NCBI RefSeq assembly: GCF_900106805.1
Contig: NZ_FNNP01000012.1
Span: forward strand, 39,109-103,108
Reading direction: 5' to 3'
Length of the DNA stretch: 64,000 nt
From: Ruegeria halocynthiae
Lineage (GTDB): Bacteria; Pseudomonadota; Alphaproteobacteria; Rhodobacterales; Rhodobacteraceae
Positions 42,281 to 52,502 of the stretch are shown one piece after another; position 1 is the first letter of the stretch, and each line of letters starts with the position of its first letter. The position numbers were made by a program, and so were the translations under genes. The notes under the pieces were generated by a model, which was not told the DNA's origin, ran no database searches, and saw only the letters and a program-made list of their open reading frames with translations.

Positions 42281-43915
42281 CTAGTCGGTGTTTTCTGCTA
42301 CTGCGAACCTACGGAACGCATATTGCATTACGACCAACGTCAAAAGCCCGATCAGGGTCAATGTGATCCAGCTGGCCAACCCCGATAGGACCAAGGAGGG
42401 TCTTATCGTTGTGAATGTCATTAGCCCCACGGCAGCCGATGCCGCCGCAGCAGCCAAAATGGCAATCGATTTCGCAATGAACTCGACAAGTGAACGACCA
42501 AGAAATTCGAAGTCTGCTCGTCCCATCGGGAGGAGTTTTGTCGGAAACAAAAGATGTATCGTGTTCTCAACGGTATAGAGGAGCACGGTCAACGGGAATA
42601 CAAAAGCCGCAAGGGCCAGTGCATCGGGTACGCGGACTCCATCTTCAAAGACGACGATGCTGACGATCATTGTCACAGCAACGACACAGGCCAGAACCAC
42701 CTGAGTCACGAGCTGACCTGCGCAGATGCGCCATGGTGTGATGGGCAAGGTCTTGTAGACTTCCATCCGGCTCAGGTCGCCGCGAAAGTCGCAGACCAGT
42801 GTTCGAGGCAGGATGAACACAAAAAAGATGTAGAAAAACAACACGGCCCGCGTGTCTGTGACCGATATACCGGCCGCGGAAAGGACTGGCCCGACGCAGG
42901 CAGCCATACCAACAAACACGGCGACGACCCTGAATGAACTGCGGGCAACGTTGAGGGCCTGACGCCAGGCAATCGGCCCCAAACCAACTACAATCGGCGC
43001 ACGACAGATCGAGGGTATTTCGGTTCGTTCAGTGGCCCAGAACGATCCTCCTTGCGTTATGCGTTCCCATCGGTCGCTCTGTCGGGCGTTTTCCTTTAAG
43101 GCACGATCGGTCGTGCGCGTGTCGAGCTTGATTGCAAGGTGCAACAGCGCAGCGTTGATGAGGACCGCGATTGAGGCCCAAACGAATAGATGCGGAAAAA
43201 GCGATGGCGCTACGAAGAGTTCGGCAAACACGATGTAGGGTGACAGGATAATGGTACCGATCCACGAGTGGCGAAATTCGACCAGAAGGTCGAATAGGCT
43301 GCACTCGGGCGTCATCCAAGCGTAGACCACGGTGGCGGTTACAGCGGCGGAAAGCAATGCAATTGCGGGCCATCGAAACCGTGCAAGCCTGCTGCCTTCC
43401 AGTGCTTGCCCAGCCATGCCGATGACGGCGCTGTTCAACTGAACGAAGATGAGCGTCAGGAGCGAGGCGATAAACGCAGTCAGGGCGGACCCCGTTTGCG
43501 CCTGCGCAAAGATGGTGATGAGCGCACTACTTAAGGTGGCACCAGCAACGTAGGCGCTGAATTTGTAGATGATCAGGTCGCGCCGACGGAACGGCCCGGT
43601 AAAAAGAAAATTGATCTCTGTAGGCGAAAAATGAAACGTGGGGCCAGTGGACAACACGACTGTCAGCAGGGACATCGCAAGCATACCGAGTGGCATGTAA
43701 GTGCTGATCTGCGTGCTTAAAGCTTGGCGATCCGAGGCGGCGTCAGCCAAGAACCCCGTTTCCAGGGAGGAGCCGTTTGCAACCACCAGCAGCCAAATGA
43801 TCCCGCAAAAAGAAACAGAAAAGAGCAGGCCGCGCGAAGTTGTCAATTGGATCAGACGCAGGCGAATGCCGGCACGCAGGCGCATCAAAAGGAGACGAAA
43901 AAGCGCTGAATCCAT
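42281..43915 (-). CDS. Putative ABC exporter membrane subunit
   Basis: This integral membrane protein of 544 residues has roughly twelve hydrophobic segments and matches the putative ABC exporter family (PF16962 type): FHFSPTEINFLFTGPFRRRDLIIYK near residue 95, and LPRTLVCDFRGDLSRMEVYKTLPITPWRICAGQLV in the second half. Its substrate is unknown. It starts three bases after the stop of the ATPase gene upstream on the same strand, so both form a transporter. An HlyD-type adaptor remnant further upstream suggests that this was once a larger export system. Confidence 0.82.
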   Translation of the reverse strand: MDSALFRLLLMRLRAGIRLRLIQLTTSRGLLFSVSFCGIIWLLVVANGSSLETGFLADAASDRQALSTQISTYMPLGMLAMSLLTVVLSTGPTFHFSPTEINFLFTGPFRRRDLIIYKFSAYVAGATLSSALITIFAQAQTGSALTAFIASLLTLIFVQLNSAVIGMAGQALEGSRLARFRWPAIALLSAAVTATVVYAWMTPECSLFDLLVEFRHSWIGTIILSPYIVFAELFVAPSLFPHLFVWASIAVLINAALLHLAIKLDTRTTDRALKENARQSDRWERITQGGSFWATERTEIPSICRAPIVVGLGPIAWRQALNVARSSFRVVAVFVGMAACVGPVLSAAGISVTDTRAVLFFYIFFVFILPRTLVCDFRGDLSRMEVYKTLPITPWRICAGQLVTQVVLACVVAVTMIVSIVVFEDGVRVPDALALAAFVFPLTVLLYTVENTIHLLFPTKLLPMGRADFEFLGRSLVEFIAKSIAILAAAAASAAVGLMTFTTIRPSLVLSGLASWITLTLIGLLTLVVMQYAFRRFAVAENTD

Positions 43916-43918
43916 ATC

Positions 43919-44659
43919 TTAAGCTTCAGCCTTTTCTTTGTCTTGGGTGATGCTGAAATACGCCTCTTCTAGGGCCGAGTTACTGTCGGTCTCGCCGACC
44001 TCGCTCAGCACATCGCTCATCGTGCCAAACCTGCGGCACTCACCAAGGTTCAACACCATAATATGCGTGCACAAGTTCTCGAACAGGCTCAAAAGATGCG
44101 AGCTGATGATGATGGCGGCACCGGAATGCGCACGTTCTCGGATCGCCTGCTGGATGCCCCGGATCCCCTGCGGATCGAGCCCCGTCAGGGGCTCATCGAA
44201 CAGGATCACCTTGGGATCGTGCAAAAAGGCACAGGCGATCGCCACCTTCTGGCGCATACCGCGAGACAAGTTGTGGACGAGCGTATCGCGCTTATGGATA
44301 AGCTCGAAGGACACTAGAAGCGCTTCGGCGGTTTCCTCAAAATCTACAAGTTGGTAAGCCGCTGCAGTAAAGGCCAGATGTTCCCAGACCGTCATGGTGT
44401 CAAAAAGCCGCGGATCATCGGGAATATAGCCGATGTTCTGTTTGGCTTCGATTGGCTCCCGTACAATGTCATGGCCCGCAACCAAGAGGCGCCCCGAGGT
44501 CGGAGGGACAATCCCGCACAAGGCACGCAGGGTCGTCGTCTTGCCTGCACCATTCGAACCGACCAGCCCTAGGATTTGGCCGGGTTCAACCGAAAAGCTA
44601 AGATTTTTCACGGCCGTGAAGCCTTTGTATTGTTTGCCGAAGTTCGTGACTGTGATCAT
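43919..44659 (-). CDS. ABC exporter ATP-binding protein
   Basis: This 246-residue single ABC ATPase has Walker A LVGSNGAGKTTTLRALCG, Q-loop region NIGYIPDDPRLFD, signature LSRGMRQKVAIACAF, Walker B VILFDEPLTGLDPQG and switch histidine IIISSHLLSLFENL. It is of the CcmA/DrrA-like exporter group. It is translated just ahead of the membrane subunit (three-base gap). No third transport protein is intact nearby. Confidence 0.92.
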   Translation of the reverse strand: MITVTNFGKQYKGFTAVKNLSFSVEPGQILGLVGSNGAGKTTTLRALCGIVPPTSGRLLVAGHDIVREPIEAKQNIGYIPDDPRLFDTMTVWEHLAFTAAAYQLVDFEETAEALLVSFELIHKRDTLVHNLSRGMRQKVAIACAFLHDPKVILFDEPLTGLDPQGIRGIQQAIRERAHSGAAIIISSHLLSLFENLCTHIMVLNLGECRRFGTMSDVLSEVGETDSNSALEEAYFSITQDKEKAEA

Positions 44660-45056
44660 GTGTTCGTTGCTCGGGATTCTCTGGTTTGCCGCCAGCTTAG
44701 CGGGCCGACATGGTCTCCAACATCACTCAAGTCATCGAAATTTTGGACCAATTCATGTCAATTCTAAGTCCAAAACTGTTTTTTAAGTCATTTACTGTGC
44801 CCATAGCTGAATGAAACAGTGGAAATACACAGTTCGCGCACTGGGATGTGCTAAAGGTTGCGTCGATTTGCTGTACCAGAAGAAGTGGTGAGATCTGACT
44901 ACTGACCTTCCAAAGCTGACATTCCGGACTACTGTATGTGGTCGTCTTTTTCCTACAAAAGACTGCCTGAGCGGACCTATTAATCGTTCGCCGTGCAGCA
45001 GAAAGCCGTGACCGAACTCGCTTTTTTGGCGTGCGGTCTGTACGTAAGTAGTAGAA
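44660..45056. other. Intergenic region upstream of the ABC exporter
   Basis: This 397-base gap should hold the exporter promoter, but I cannot place -35/-10 boxes with confidence. No gene is supported. Confidence 0.3.
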
Positions 45057-45084
45057 ACGGCTCCCAACGTTTATCGGGAGCCGT
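45057..45084 (-). terminator. Terminator behind the HlyD remnant
   Basis: ACGGCTCCC (45057-45065) pairs perfectly with GGGAGCCGT (45076-45084), a 9-bp stem located 29 bases past the HlyD-like stop. The symmetrical stem could also act for + strand RNA, where GTTTATT follows. It separates the HlyD remnant from the ABC exporter. Confidence 0.65.
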
Positions 45085-45113
45085 GTTTATTGAGTAGGGC
45101 GGTCTTTGGGAAA

Positions 45114-45646
45114 TCAAGCGTGTCCACCGCCGATCAAGCCGATACCGGAATTCAGACCGAACCAAGCTTTAACCCGCAGACCGACTGCCTTGATGATTCC
45201 CATAGCCTGGATCCCGTGGGCGACAAGTGTTCCTTCCATTTCACCTTCAAAATTGGTGGTGTAGGATTGGACGATGCAACCGCTACCCGGCACCAAAAGT
45301 TCGCGGTGTTCTGGGTGCACCAGATCGAGATGCACAACGATCTGACCCCGTTTCGCCTTTTCACTGGGCTCGATCAGGCGACCGCTGGGCGCTAGCTGAC
45401 CGGAAGAAATCTGCTCCTGAATACGTACGATCCTCGCAGGAAGAACGGTATTGCGCATCGAGATGTTGAAGTTGCTTTCGCAAGCCACCTCTGCGGCCAT
45501 TCCCTCGTACAGTTCGGTGCGAGAAACCTGCGAGAAACCAGCAACGATACGTCCTCGCTCTGCATCTTTTCGGTCGGGTACGATCAGCATTGCAGGGCTC
45601 ATCGCAGCTTGTGCCGCGCGTGACCCAACGTTCAGGGTGACTTGGC
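45114..45646 (-). pseudogene. HlyD-family secretion adaptor, C-terminal fragment
   Basis: About 175 codons remain of a membrane-fusion adaptor: the beta-barrel and membrane-proximal part SPAMLIVPDRKDAERGRIVAGFSQVSRTELYEGMAAEV, then ARIVRIQEQISSGQLAPSG and VVHLDLVHPEHRELLVPGSGCIVQSYT. The N-terminal membrane anchor, hairpin and lipoyl domain are gone, replaced at about 45646 by the tail of an IS5-type transposase gene. A later ATG could give a short product, but it would be cytoplasmic and non-functional. Confidence 0.75.
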
Positions 45647-46103
45647 CCCCGTGTAATCGCTGACTTGGCCCGCAGATATGAAGAAGCGGATGGGGCGTTC
45701 CAGACTGTCAGTAACAGCGTGCAGTTTCGTATTCATACCACCCTTGGTGCGCCCTATCAGCCTGCCACGCCCCCTTTTTCAACCGCAGGCTGGAAGCCGT
45801 GCGGTGCGCTTTGAGGTATGTTGCGTCAATCATGATGGTCTTATGATCGGTTCCCTCCGCAGCCAAACAGTTCATGATCCGAGCGAACTCTCCCATATCG
45901 CTCCATCGTTTCCATCGATTGTACAGCGTCTTTGGCGGCCCATATTCACGCGGCGCATCGGACCAACGTAACCCATTGCGGTTGATGAAAATAATCCCGC
46001 TCAGTACACGACGATCATCAACCCTCGGCTTGCCATGGCTCTTTGGAAAGTAAGGCTGAAGCCGCGCCATCTGCTCATCGGTCAGCCAGAATAGATTGCT
46101 CAT
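45647..46103 (-). pseudogene. IS5-family (IS427 group) transposase, 3' end lost
   Basis: The first frame (ATG 46103) reads SNLFWLTDEQMARLQPYFPKSHGKPRVDDRRVLSGI through DATYLKAHRTASSLRLKKG, the complete OrfA of an IS427-type element with its first catalytic Asp. At a run of five A and five G on the - strand (45770-45779) relatives shift frame. The second frame then reads MNTKLHAVTDSLERPIRFFISAGQVSDYTGA and stops where HlyD sequence begins. Most of OrfB, including the final Glu, is missing, so the element cannot transpose. Confidence 0.82.
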
Positions 46104-46662
46104 GTTATACCCCTGAAACTCAGGGGCTTGAAACACGCAGCCGAGATGACGGCAGCCAAATTACTAGGTCCAGAACCTAAGGAACCGTTGACTACCCCGT
46201 GGTGATGCTGCGGTGCGGTCTGTTGAAGGAGGCATACACACGAGCACAAAATCTGGAAACAACTGAATTCATTCGTCGCTGACAAAGTGCGCCTTAGCTG
46301 CGGTTGACCTAGGGACCGCATTTGGTAGATGTCGAAAACGGTCGAATTCGTGAGCTTCCGCATCATTAGTGCTGCGGCACTAAGAATGGTCAGGGCTTGA
46401 GAAGTAACCTCGAATGTTGGGGCAAACTCCCGCTGACGTGCTCTGCTAATCGAAAGATTTATGAAACTCCATGTTGCGAGTTTCAGCTGGCATTTTCCGG
46501 TTCGTGCAACCGGCCGGGGGTCGCATACGTACGGGCCTTGATTTGGCAACTGCAGTTTGGGTTCCCGCATTCAATACGTGCGATACAACTGGTTTGGCGA
46601 AAGGCTTTTGGGTTTGAACGGCGCGGTGTAGGTTCAGAAAGGGGTTGGCCTTGGAGGCAAAA
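46104..46662. other. Intergenic region upstream of the acyl-CoA synthetase
   Basis: A palindrome CCCCTGA-AAC-TCAGGGG (46110-46126) lies next to the transposase start and may be part of the element's end. No gene is supported in the remaining 530 bases. Confidence 0.35.
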
Positions 46663-48222
46663 ATGACGGTATCCGGACCGCAATTGGCCGCGCCAGCGGA
46701 TCTGACTGACCTGTTTCACCAGGGATTGTCTACGGACCCTGAGGCAGTGGCGCTTTTTGCACTGGATGGTGCCGTGACGTGGCAGGAGCTGGATGCTGCC
46801 TGTACGCGACTGGCCTTGCGGTATCTGAGCTTGGGCCTCGAACCGGGGGACCGGGTGGCGTCTATCATGCCAAATCGGGCAGTTCTGGTGATCCACTATC
46901 TTGCCTGTATGCGGGCCGGGTTGGTGGCGATGCCACTTAACTATCGCTACACGGCCTCGGATATCGACTATGCACTGCGGTTGGCGACTCCAGCAGCTTT
47001 GTTGGTACATGCTGAACGAGCTAAAGATGTGGCGGCCGTCCCGGCCATAGCGGAATTGCCTGTTAGTATGATGGCATATGCAGGCGAAGTGAACGGGGCG
47101 CTGGATTTCGATGACCTCCTGAACGGAGCGGGTGAAGGGACGCTACCAGATGTCGATGCCGAAGCACCAGCATTCATCTTTTTTACATCAGGGACGACGG
47201 GTAAACCGAAGGGCGTGACGCATAGCCATGCCAGCATGGGGTACATGGTCGCGAGCAATGCGCAGGGACTGGGGTTAGGATCCGAGGACGTAGTTCTGCC
47301 GGCTTCGTGGATTTCGCATACTGCGGGGCTGCGGCTAACTTTTGCTGGGCTTTGGGTCGGCGCCAGAACAAACATCGCACGGCGGTTTACACCTGACGAG
47401 CTTTTGGGCCTCCTGCGGCAGACGCGACCAACGGTGGCCCAAATCCTGCCTGCACCTTTAGCAGCTTTGGTCACAGGGCATGGGGCGGTTCGCGAAGACT
47501 TTGGTTCTTTAAAATCGATGATGGCAGGTGGGGATAAACCTTCACAAACTCTGGTCGACGCGTTCAGTGCGTTGGCCGGAGTACCGATTGGGGCGTTCTA
47601 CGGGATGACGGAAATGGGAACGTCACATTCCAATATCCAAGGTGGCCCTGATAAGGTTGGCTCTGTCGGACTGAACAACCCTGGCTATATATCGGTGCTC
47701 CGCGACGAGGCCGGGGCAGAAGTGCCTGTGGGAGTGGATGGCCGACACTGGATCAAAAGCCCAACTATGATGACAGAGTATTGGAAAAACCCCGAGGCGA
47801 CGGCGGCGGCGTTTCAAGAGGGATGGTTTGATACCGGAGATTTGATGCGACGGGATGAGGATGGCTACTTTTGGTTCAGGGGGCGACGGAAGCAGATCAT
47901 TGTGCATGACGGGTCCAACATCAGCCCGGCAGAGGTGGAAGATGCGCTGACAGCACACCCAGCCGTCGCGGCAGCGGTTGCGGTTGGGATCCGGGACGAG
48001 ATGCATGGCGAGGACGTATGGGCGTTCGTGAGCCTGGCTGAAGATTCCAAGCTGGTGCGCGCCGGTGAGATTATTGATTTTGCGCGTGAACGGATTGGAT
48101 ACAAAGCGCCGGATGTGGTGCGAATAATGGCGACCTTGCCTTTGACAATAGGCGGCAAGCTGGATCGAATGGCGTTGAAACGTCTGGCGGCTGACGAGAG
48201 CGGCGCAGCGCACGTGCAGTGA
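46663..48222 (+). CDS. AMP-forming acyl-CoA synthetase / ligase
   Basis: The 519-residue ANL-superfamily enzyme should activate a carboxylic acid through acyl-AMP to acyl-CoA. Core motif FIFFTSGTTGKPKGVTHSH (about residues 168-186), A5 YGMTEMGTSHSN, A7 GWFDTGDLMRRDEDGYFWFRGR and the C-terminal catalytic lysine in LTIGGKLDRMALKR are all present. Acid chain length cannot be inferred. ATG 46663 with GGAGG five bases upstream is preferred over upstream TTG codons. It is not in an operon. Confidence 0.88.
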   Translation: MTVSGPQLAAPADLTDLFHQGLSTDPEAVALFALDGAVTWQELDAACTRLALRYLSLGLEPGDRVASIMPNRAVLVIHYLACMRAGLVAMPLNYRYTASDIDYALRLATPAALLVHAERAKDVAAVPAIAELPVSMMAYAGEVNGALDFDDLLNGAGEGTLPDVDAEAPAFIFFTSGTTGKPKGVTHSHASMGYMVASNAQGLGLGSEDVVLPASWISHTAGLRLTFAGLWVGARTNIARRFTPDELLGLLRQTRPTVAQILPAPLAALVTGHGAVREDFGSLKSMMAGGDKPSQTLVDAFSALAGVPIGAFYGMTEMGTSHSNIQGGPDKVGSVGLNNPGYISVLRDEAGAEVPVGVDGRHWIKSPTMMTEYWKNPEATAAAFQEGWFDTGDLMRRDEDGYFWFRGRRKQIIVHDGSNISPAEVEDALTAHPAVAAAVAVGIRDEMHGEDVWAFVSLAEDSKLVRAGEIIDFARERIGYKAPDVVRIMATLPLTIGGKLDRMALKRLAADESGAAHVQ

Positions 48223-48550
48223 TACCGTGACGACCAGGTCGTAGGTGCGGTCAGCTTGCCACGGGAATAGACACAGTGGCTATGGGCAAAGGGTAGAGGA
48301 AGTTTGAAACGGCCTCCATCATGAATTGTAGGCTCTACGCTGCTGTACGTCATTGCGGTCATTCGCCGTGTTTGCAAAGTCGCTGGGCAAATGAATTTGC
48401 TAACAACGGTCGGCAGCATCGCCACAACTTGTTGTGAATATCCAATCTGTTGTTGCCCAAGCTCAATCACAAGGAATTGCTCTGGGTCCGTTGGGATTGC
48501 GCAGTCAGGGGCCTTGGGGCACGGTGGCCGTTCAAGCTGGAAGGATATTC
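48223..48550. other. Intergenic region, nothing recognised
   Basis: No gene, repeat or terminator is evident in these 328 bases. An open stretch leading into the MFS gene from 48434 lacks a ribosome site and is treated as untranslated. Confidence 0.4.
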
Positions 48551-49738
48551 ATGACCTCCGCAAAATCTACCAATCCTTGGCTTATATTGCTGGGCCTTGC
48601 GCTCGGGGTTAGCATATCCAACGCTTTTGGCCGCTTTGCGTACGGCCTAATTCTGCCATCAATGAAAAGTAGCCTTGGTTGGAGTCTCACACAATCTGGC
48701 TGGCTAAATACGGCCAATTCGATTGGGTACATAGTGGGGTCAATCCTGACACTTCTCCTGATCCGGCATGTTTCGCCGTCGCGGCTGTTTGCAGGTGGTA
48801 CCGTGGCAACCGCATTTTGTCTATTGGCAACCGGGTTTGATGAAAGCCTCGTGTTTCAGACCGTCTGTCGAACGTTGGTAGGACTGTTCGGGGCTCTTTC
48901 ATTTGTGTCAGGCGGTGTACTGGCAGCATCGTTGTTTCAGAGCAGCGCCCGGAAGAATGCACTGGCCATTGCCTTGTACTTTGGCGGCGGCGGTGGATTT
49001 GGCATTGCATTATGTGGTGCTTCGCTTCCGCCCATGCTGGACGTGTTTGGACCGCAATCCTGGGATTGGGCATGGATCGGTCTCGGCATAACTGCTCTGG
49101 TCATTTGCCCGTTTTCGATTTGGGCTTCCGCGATGTTGAGCGAAACCGAGCACAACGCAGAGCTTCCTTCCATTCCACCGGTGCGTAGGATGCTCGGCGA
49201 ACTTAGCGGGTATGGGCTGTTCGGTTTGGGTTACATTGTCTACGTCACCTTCATCTCTGTCTGGATGAAGGAGCAGCATTCAAGTGTCCTTCTGACCACC
49301 GCAACATGGATGATCCTTGGCTTCAGTATTATGGTGTCCCCATTTGTTTGGCGGGGGGTGTTGGCCCGCTTTGCTCCTGGGACACCATTGGCGCTTATCC
49401 TAAGCGGCGTCGCCTTTGGCTCAGCCCTGCCGATCCTCGTTCCAAATGGAGTTGGACTGATTTTGTCGGCTCTGGTGTTCGGACTGTCGGTCTTTATGCC
49501 CCCCACTGCCGTAACCAGCTTCGTCCGCCAGAACGTGAACCAGCCGGATTGGGGTGCAACCGTCAGCTTTTTTACAGTCGTTTTCGCCATCTCACAGGCA
49601 TTGGGGCCAATAGGGGCCGGAATCATAGGTGACATAACCGGAGAAATAGGAGACAGCCTGGTCGTTGCATCTGTGGTCCTGCTGGTGGGTGCCCTTTTTG
49701 CTGCTATGCAAAAGCCGCTCAGGCGCGAGGCGATGTAA
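48551..49738 (+). CDS. MFS transporter, YbfB/YjiJ-type
   Basis: The 395-residue transporter of the major facilitator superfamily has twelve hydrophobic segments. The N-terminal GVSISNAFGRFAYGLILPSMKSSLGWSLTQSGWLNTANSIGYIVGS fits the YbfB/YjiJ group. ATG 48551 has a GGAAGGA site and gives the family's normal length; an earlier ATG (48434) adds 39 unrelated residues. The substrate is unknown. It stands alone, 328 bases after the acyl-CoA synthetase, and may be functionally linked to it in acid uptake, which is speculative. Confidence 0.85.
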   Translation: MTSAKSTNPWLILLGLALGVSISNAFGRFAYGLILPSMKSSLGWSLTQSGWLNTANSIGYIVGSILTLLLIRHVSPSRLFAGGTVATAFCLLATGFDESLVFQTVCRTLVGLFGALSFVSGGVLAASLFQSSARKNALAIALYFGGGGGFGIALCGASLPPMLDVFGPQSWDWAWIGLGITALVICPFSIWASAMLSETEHNAELPSIPPVRRMLGELSGYGLFGLGYIVYVTFISVWMKEQHSSVLLTTATWMILGFSIMVSPFVWRGVLARFAPGTPLALILSGVAFGSALPILVPNGVGLILSALVFGLSVFMPPTAVTSFVRQNVNQPDWGATVSFFTVVFAISQALGPIGAGIIGDITGEIGDSLVVASVVLLVGALFAAMQKPLRREAM

Positions 49739-49849
49739 CCGTCGCAACCAGAACCACACTTTTGATGCCGCGCCTATTCCCTACAGCAAACTCAGTGGGT
49801 TCTGAACGTGCACAAAGAAACCTTCAGGTCACTCTGACACGAGCCTGCT

Positions 49850-51502
49850 TCAGACAATCTCCTGGTATTGCGGGATCCAGAACTTCGCATTGATTGCGGC
49901 TTTCAGGTCATCCTTTGTAGATTTGGGCGCAACCCCATCCAGCTGTGCCTGTTGACCAACCGCAAATGCGATAGCTTTGCTGACCTCACGAATGTTCCCC
50001 ACATCGGGCAGCAAACTGGCGGTGCGATCGGACCTCGCCGGTGACAATGTGGCCAGCGCCTCGGCGGCGGCCATGAACATTCCGTCAGTGACGCGGCGCG
50101 CGCCCGCCGCCAGCACGCCCAGCCCCATACCGGGGAATATGTAGGAGTTGTTGCATTGCGCGACATGGTGCGTCTTGCCATTGTAGACAACGGGATCAAA
50201 CGGGCTTCCGGTGGCAACCATGGCATGGCCATCTGACCAATGGATAATATCCGCGGGCACGGCCTCAATTCGCGATGTCGGATTCGAAAGCGGCAATACA
50301 ACAGGATGCTCTGTGTTAGCCGCCATTGCCCGAATGACCTCTTCTGAGAACAAGCCCGCCTGACCGCTGACACCAACCAAAATGTTGGGTTTGGCCCGAT
50401 GAATCACATCCAGCAATGAAATTTCACCATCGGACCAGCTTCCCACTTTTGTGAGAGGTTGGACCACTTGCTTTTGGAACGGCAGAAGGTCTGACATCGC
50501 ATCGGTTAACAACCCGTTCCGATCCACCATGTAGATGCGCGCGCGTGCCTCGGTCTCTGACAATCCTTGCCGGACCATGAGTTGCACCAGTTGTTCTGCG
50601 ATACCCACCCCTGCAGACCCTGCTCCAAGAAAGGCGATGGTTGCGTCCTTTAACGGAATACCAGTGACATTAGAGGCCGCCAGCAAGGTACCTGCGGTTA
50701 CCGCCGCCGTGCCCTGAATGTCATCGTTAAACGTACAGAGCTGATCACGATACCGCGCAAGCAAAGGTGCCGCATGTTGTTGTGCAAAATCCTCGAATTG
50801 CAGCAATACATCCGGCCACTTGCGCTTTACCGCCCGTACAAAAAGATCGACAAACTCGAAATAGTCATCCCCGCTGATACGCTCATGCCGCCAGCCGATA
50901 TAGAGGGGATCCTTCAGCCGTTCCTGGTTGTTGGTGCCCACGTCCAATACGATGGGCAATGTCACAGTCGGGCTTATTCCACCGGCTGCAGTATAAAGCG
51001 AGAGCTTACCGATCGGAATTCCCATGCCGCCCGCGCCTTGATCGCCCAAACCCAATATCCGCTCCCCATCGGTGACGACAATGGCTTCGACAGAGGGCAG
51101 GATCGCATTCTCAAGTATGTCATCAATCCGATCACGCTCAGGGTACGAAATGATCAATCCACGTGGGTGATCATATATCTCACTGAATTTTTTGCAGGCG
51201 TCACCTACAATAGGTGTGTAAATGATCGGCATCATCTCGGATAGATGCCGCACCAATAGAGCGTAAAACAGAACCTCATTGTCATCCTGCAGGCCACGCA
51301 GATAGACATGCTTGTCCAGCGGTGTCTCCTCACGTTCAAAGGCGGCATATACACGGTCTATCTGGGTTTCGAGTGTTTCGATGTGTGGCGGAAGAAGACC
51401 CATCAACCCAAGTTTTTCTCGTTCGCGCAATGAAAAGGCGGTGCCTTTGTTCAAGAGTGGGTTGGTGACGTACTGCAAATTTGCAGGACCGGATTCGACC
51501 AT
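49850..51502 (-). CDS. NAD-type malic enzyme
   Basis: The 550-residue malic enzyme (SfcA/MaeA type) converts malate to pyruvate and CO2. Signature motifs: [16 protein letters not shown], the tyrosine-containing [42 protein letters not shown], the metal site [19 protein letters not shown] and the nucleotide fold [15 protein letters not shown]. Length matches NAD-preferring enzymes rather than the 750-residue NADP fusion MaeB. ATG 51502 follows AAAGGACAGTCA. It stands alone. Confidence 0.92.
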   Translation of the reverse strand: MVESGPANLQYVTNPLLNKGTAFSLREREKLGLMGLLPPHIETLETQIDRVYAAFEREETPLDKHVYLRGLQDDNEVLFYALLVRHLSEMMPIIYTPIVGDACKKFSEIYDHPRGLIISYPERDRIDDILENAILPSVEAIVVTDGERILGLGDQGAGGMGIPIGKLSLYTAAGGISPTVTLPIVLDVGTNNQERLKDPLYIGWRHERISGDDYFEFVDLFVRAVKRKWPDVLLQFEDFAQQHAAPLLARYRDQLCTFNDDIQGTAAVTAGTLLAASNVTGIPLKDATIAFLGAGSAGVGIAEQLVQLMVRQGLSETEARARIYMVDRNGLLTDAMSDLLPFQKQVVQPLTKVGSWSDGEISLLDVIHRAKPNILVGVSGQAGLFSEEVIRAMAANTEHPVVLPLSNPTSRIEAVPADIIHWSDGHAMVATGSPFDPVVYNGKTHHVAQCNNSYIFPGMGLGVLAAGARRVTDGMFMAAAEALATLSPARSDRTASLLPDVGNIREVSKAIAFAVGQQAQLDGVAPKSTKDDLKAAINAKFWIPQYQEIV

Positions 51503-51824
51503 TGACTGTCCTTTCGGAATTGCACGCACAGGGTACACGCATCTTGTGCAGCAAAGTCAGCATTATATGATGACAATTGCAACGGACTTGGAACGCGATC
51601 GCATCAAACCGACCTACATCGAGGTGCCTATCTGCGATCGCCAAAAAGTACTTCCGCGCGATTGCTACCGTTCATTGCGATTACCCAAGTGGCTGCTTGC
51701 GCCATTCTTTCTGCACGCAGGCGAGATCTTCGGAACCAGGAGAAAGTCAGAAGTTCAGGTCAACGGGCGGAACCCTGCTCTTCTCTAATCCGGTGTCAAT
51801 ATCGGCGGTTCAATATAATCGTGC

Positions 51825-52502
51825 TCAGGTATCGTTATTCTCTGCCTTCAGAATACCGTCGGCCGATGCGCCCGCAGTAAGGTCGGCATCTGAAAACGAT
51901 CTGGTTTCCGGAAGTTCGAGATGTAGAGAAGACGTATGATCAATTTCAATTCGACCGCCGGTCAGAATGTAATCAAGGACGTGCCCACCCTTGCTCAGAT
52001 CGCTGGAAATGAAGTGTAGGTGGTAACCTGGGACGCCAATCCCGACGGCATAATCCGGGCACCTGAAACCCAGAATTGTCCCGTCCACATTGTTCAATTC
52101 AAATTCTGCCTGGGTTTTTACAACTTCCAGCAAGGGTTTGTATGGCTTCTTTTGCCACAATACGTTTCTGAATTTGATGTGCTTGATGTGGCCGGTAAAT
52201 CGAACAGCATAAAACAGGTTCCTTGCCTCGGCCATTGCATCAAGCTGTGCCTCGAAAACAGCTTTTCGTGTCTCCTTGTCCAAAGATCGACAAACCTCAG
52301 GCTTGAAATTAATGACAGCAGCATAAGGTGTCAGAGCCTTACTGCTTGCAACCGAAGCATTGCCGTCATAAACGCCCTGCATGACCGCGCTCAGAAGGGA
52401 AGCCTGGTAGTACTCATGTGCAGGTTCTTCTGATTGGAAGCTCTGGCTTCGGGAATGGCAGGCCAAGGCCGTTGCAAAGGTAAGCTCTTTATCTTGTTGC
52501 AT
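51825..52502 (-). CDS. budA: Acetolactate decarboxylase with internal deletion
   Basis: This 225-residue member of the BudA/AlsD family (acetolactate to acetoin) has the three zinc histidines with exact spacing in GYHLHFISSDLSKGGH. The conserved arginine region HIKFRNVLWQKKPYKPL is also present. The segment that normally follows VYDG, about 40 residues with HGDFGLGTFN and the catalytic glutamate of LDGEM, is missing: VYDGN runs via ASVASSKA directly into LTPYAAVINF. The gap is in frame. Activity is doubtful. No acetolactate synthase is adjacent. The ribosome site is weak. Confidence 0.82.
   Translation of the reverse strand: MQQDKELTFATALACHSRSQSFQSEEPAHEYYQASLLSAVMQGVYDGNASVASSKALTPYAAVINFKPEVCRSLDKETRKAVFEAQLDAMAEARNLFYAVRFTGHIKHIKFRNVLWQKKPYKPLLEVVKTQAEFELNNVDGTILGFRCPDYAVGIGVPGYHLHFISSDLSKGGHVLDYILTGGRIEIDHTSSLHLELPETRSFSDADLTAGASADGILKAENNDT

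Noticed and set aside
45770..45779. Frameshift in the IS5-type transposase counted as a new mutation
   Set aside because: A5G5 runs at this point are the usual programmed frameshift site between OrfA and OrfB in IS427-type elements. The damage is the missing end of OrfB, not the shift.
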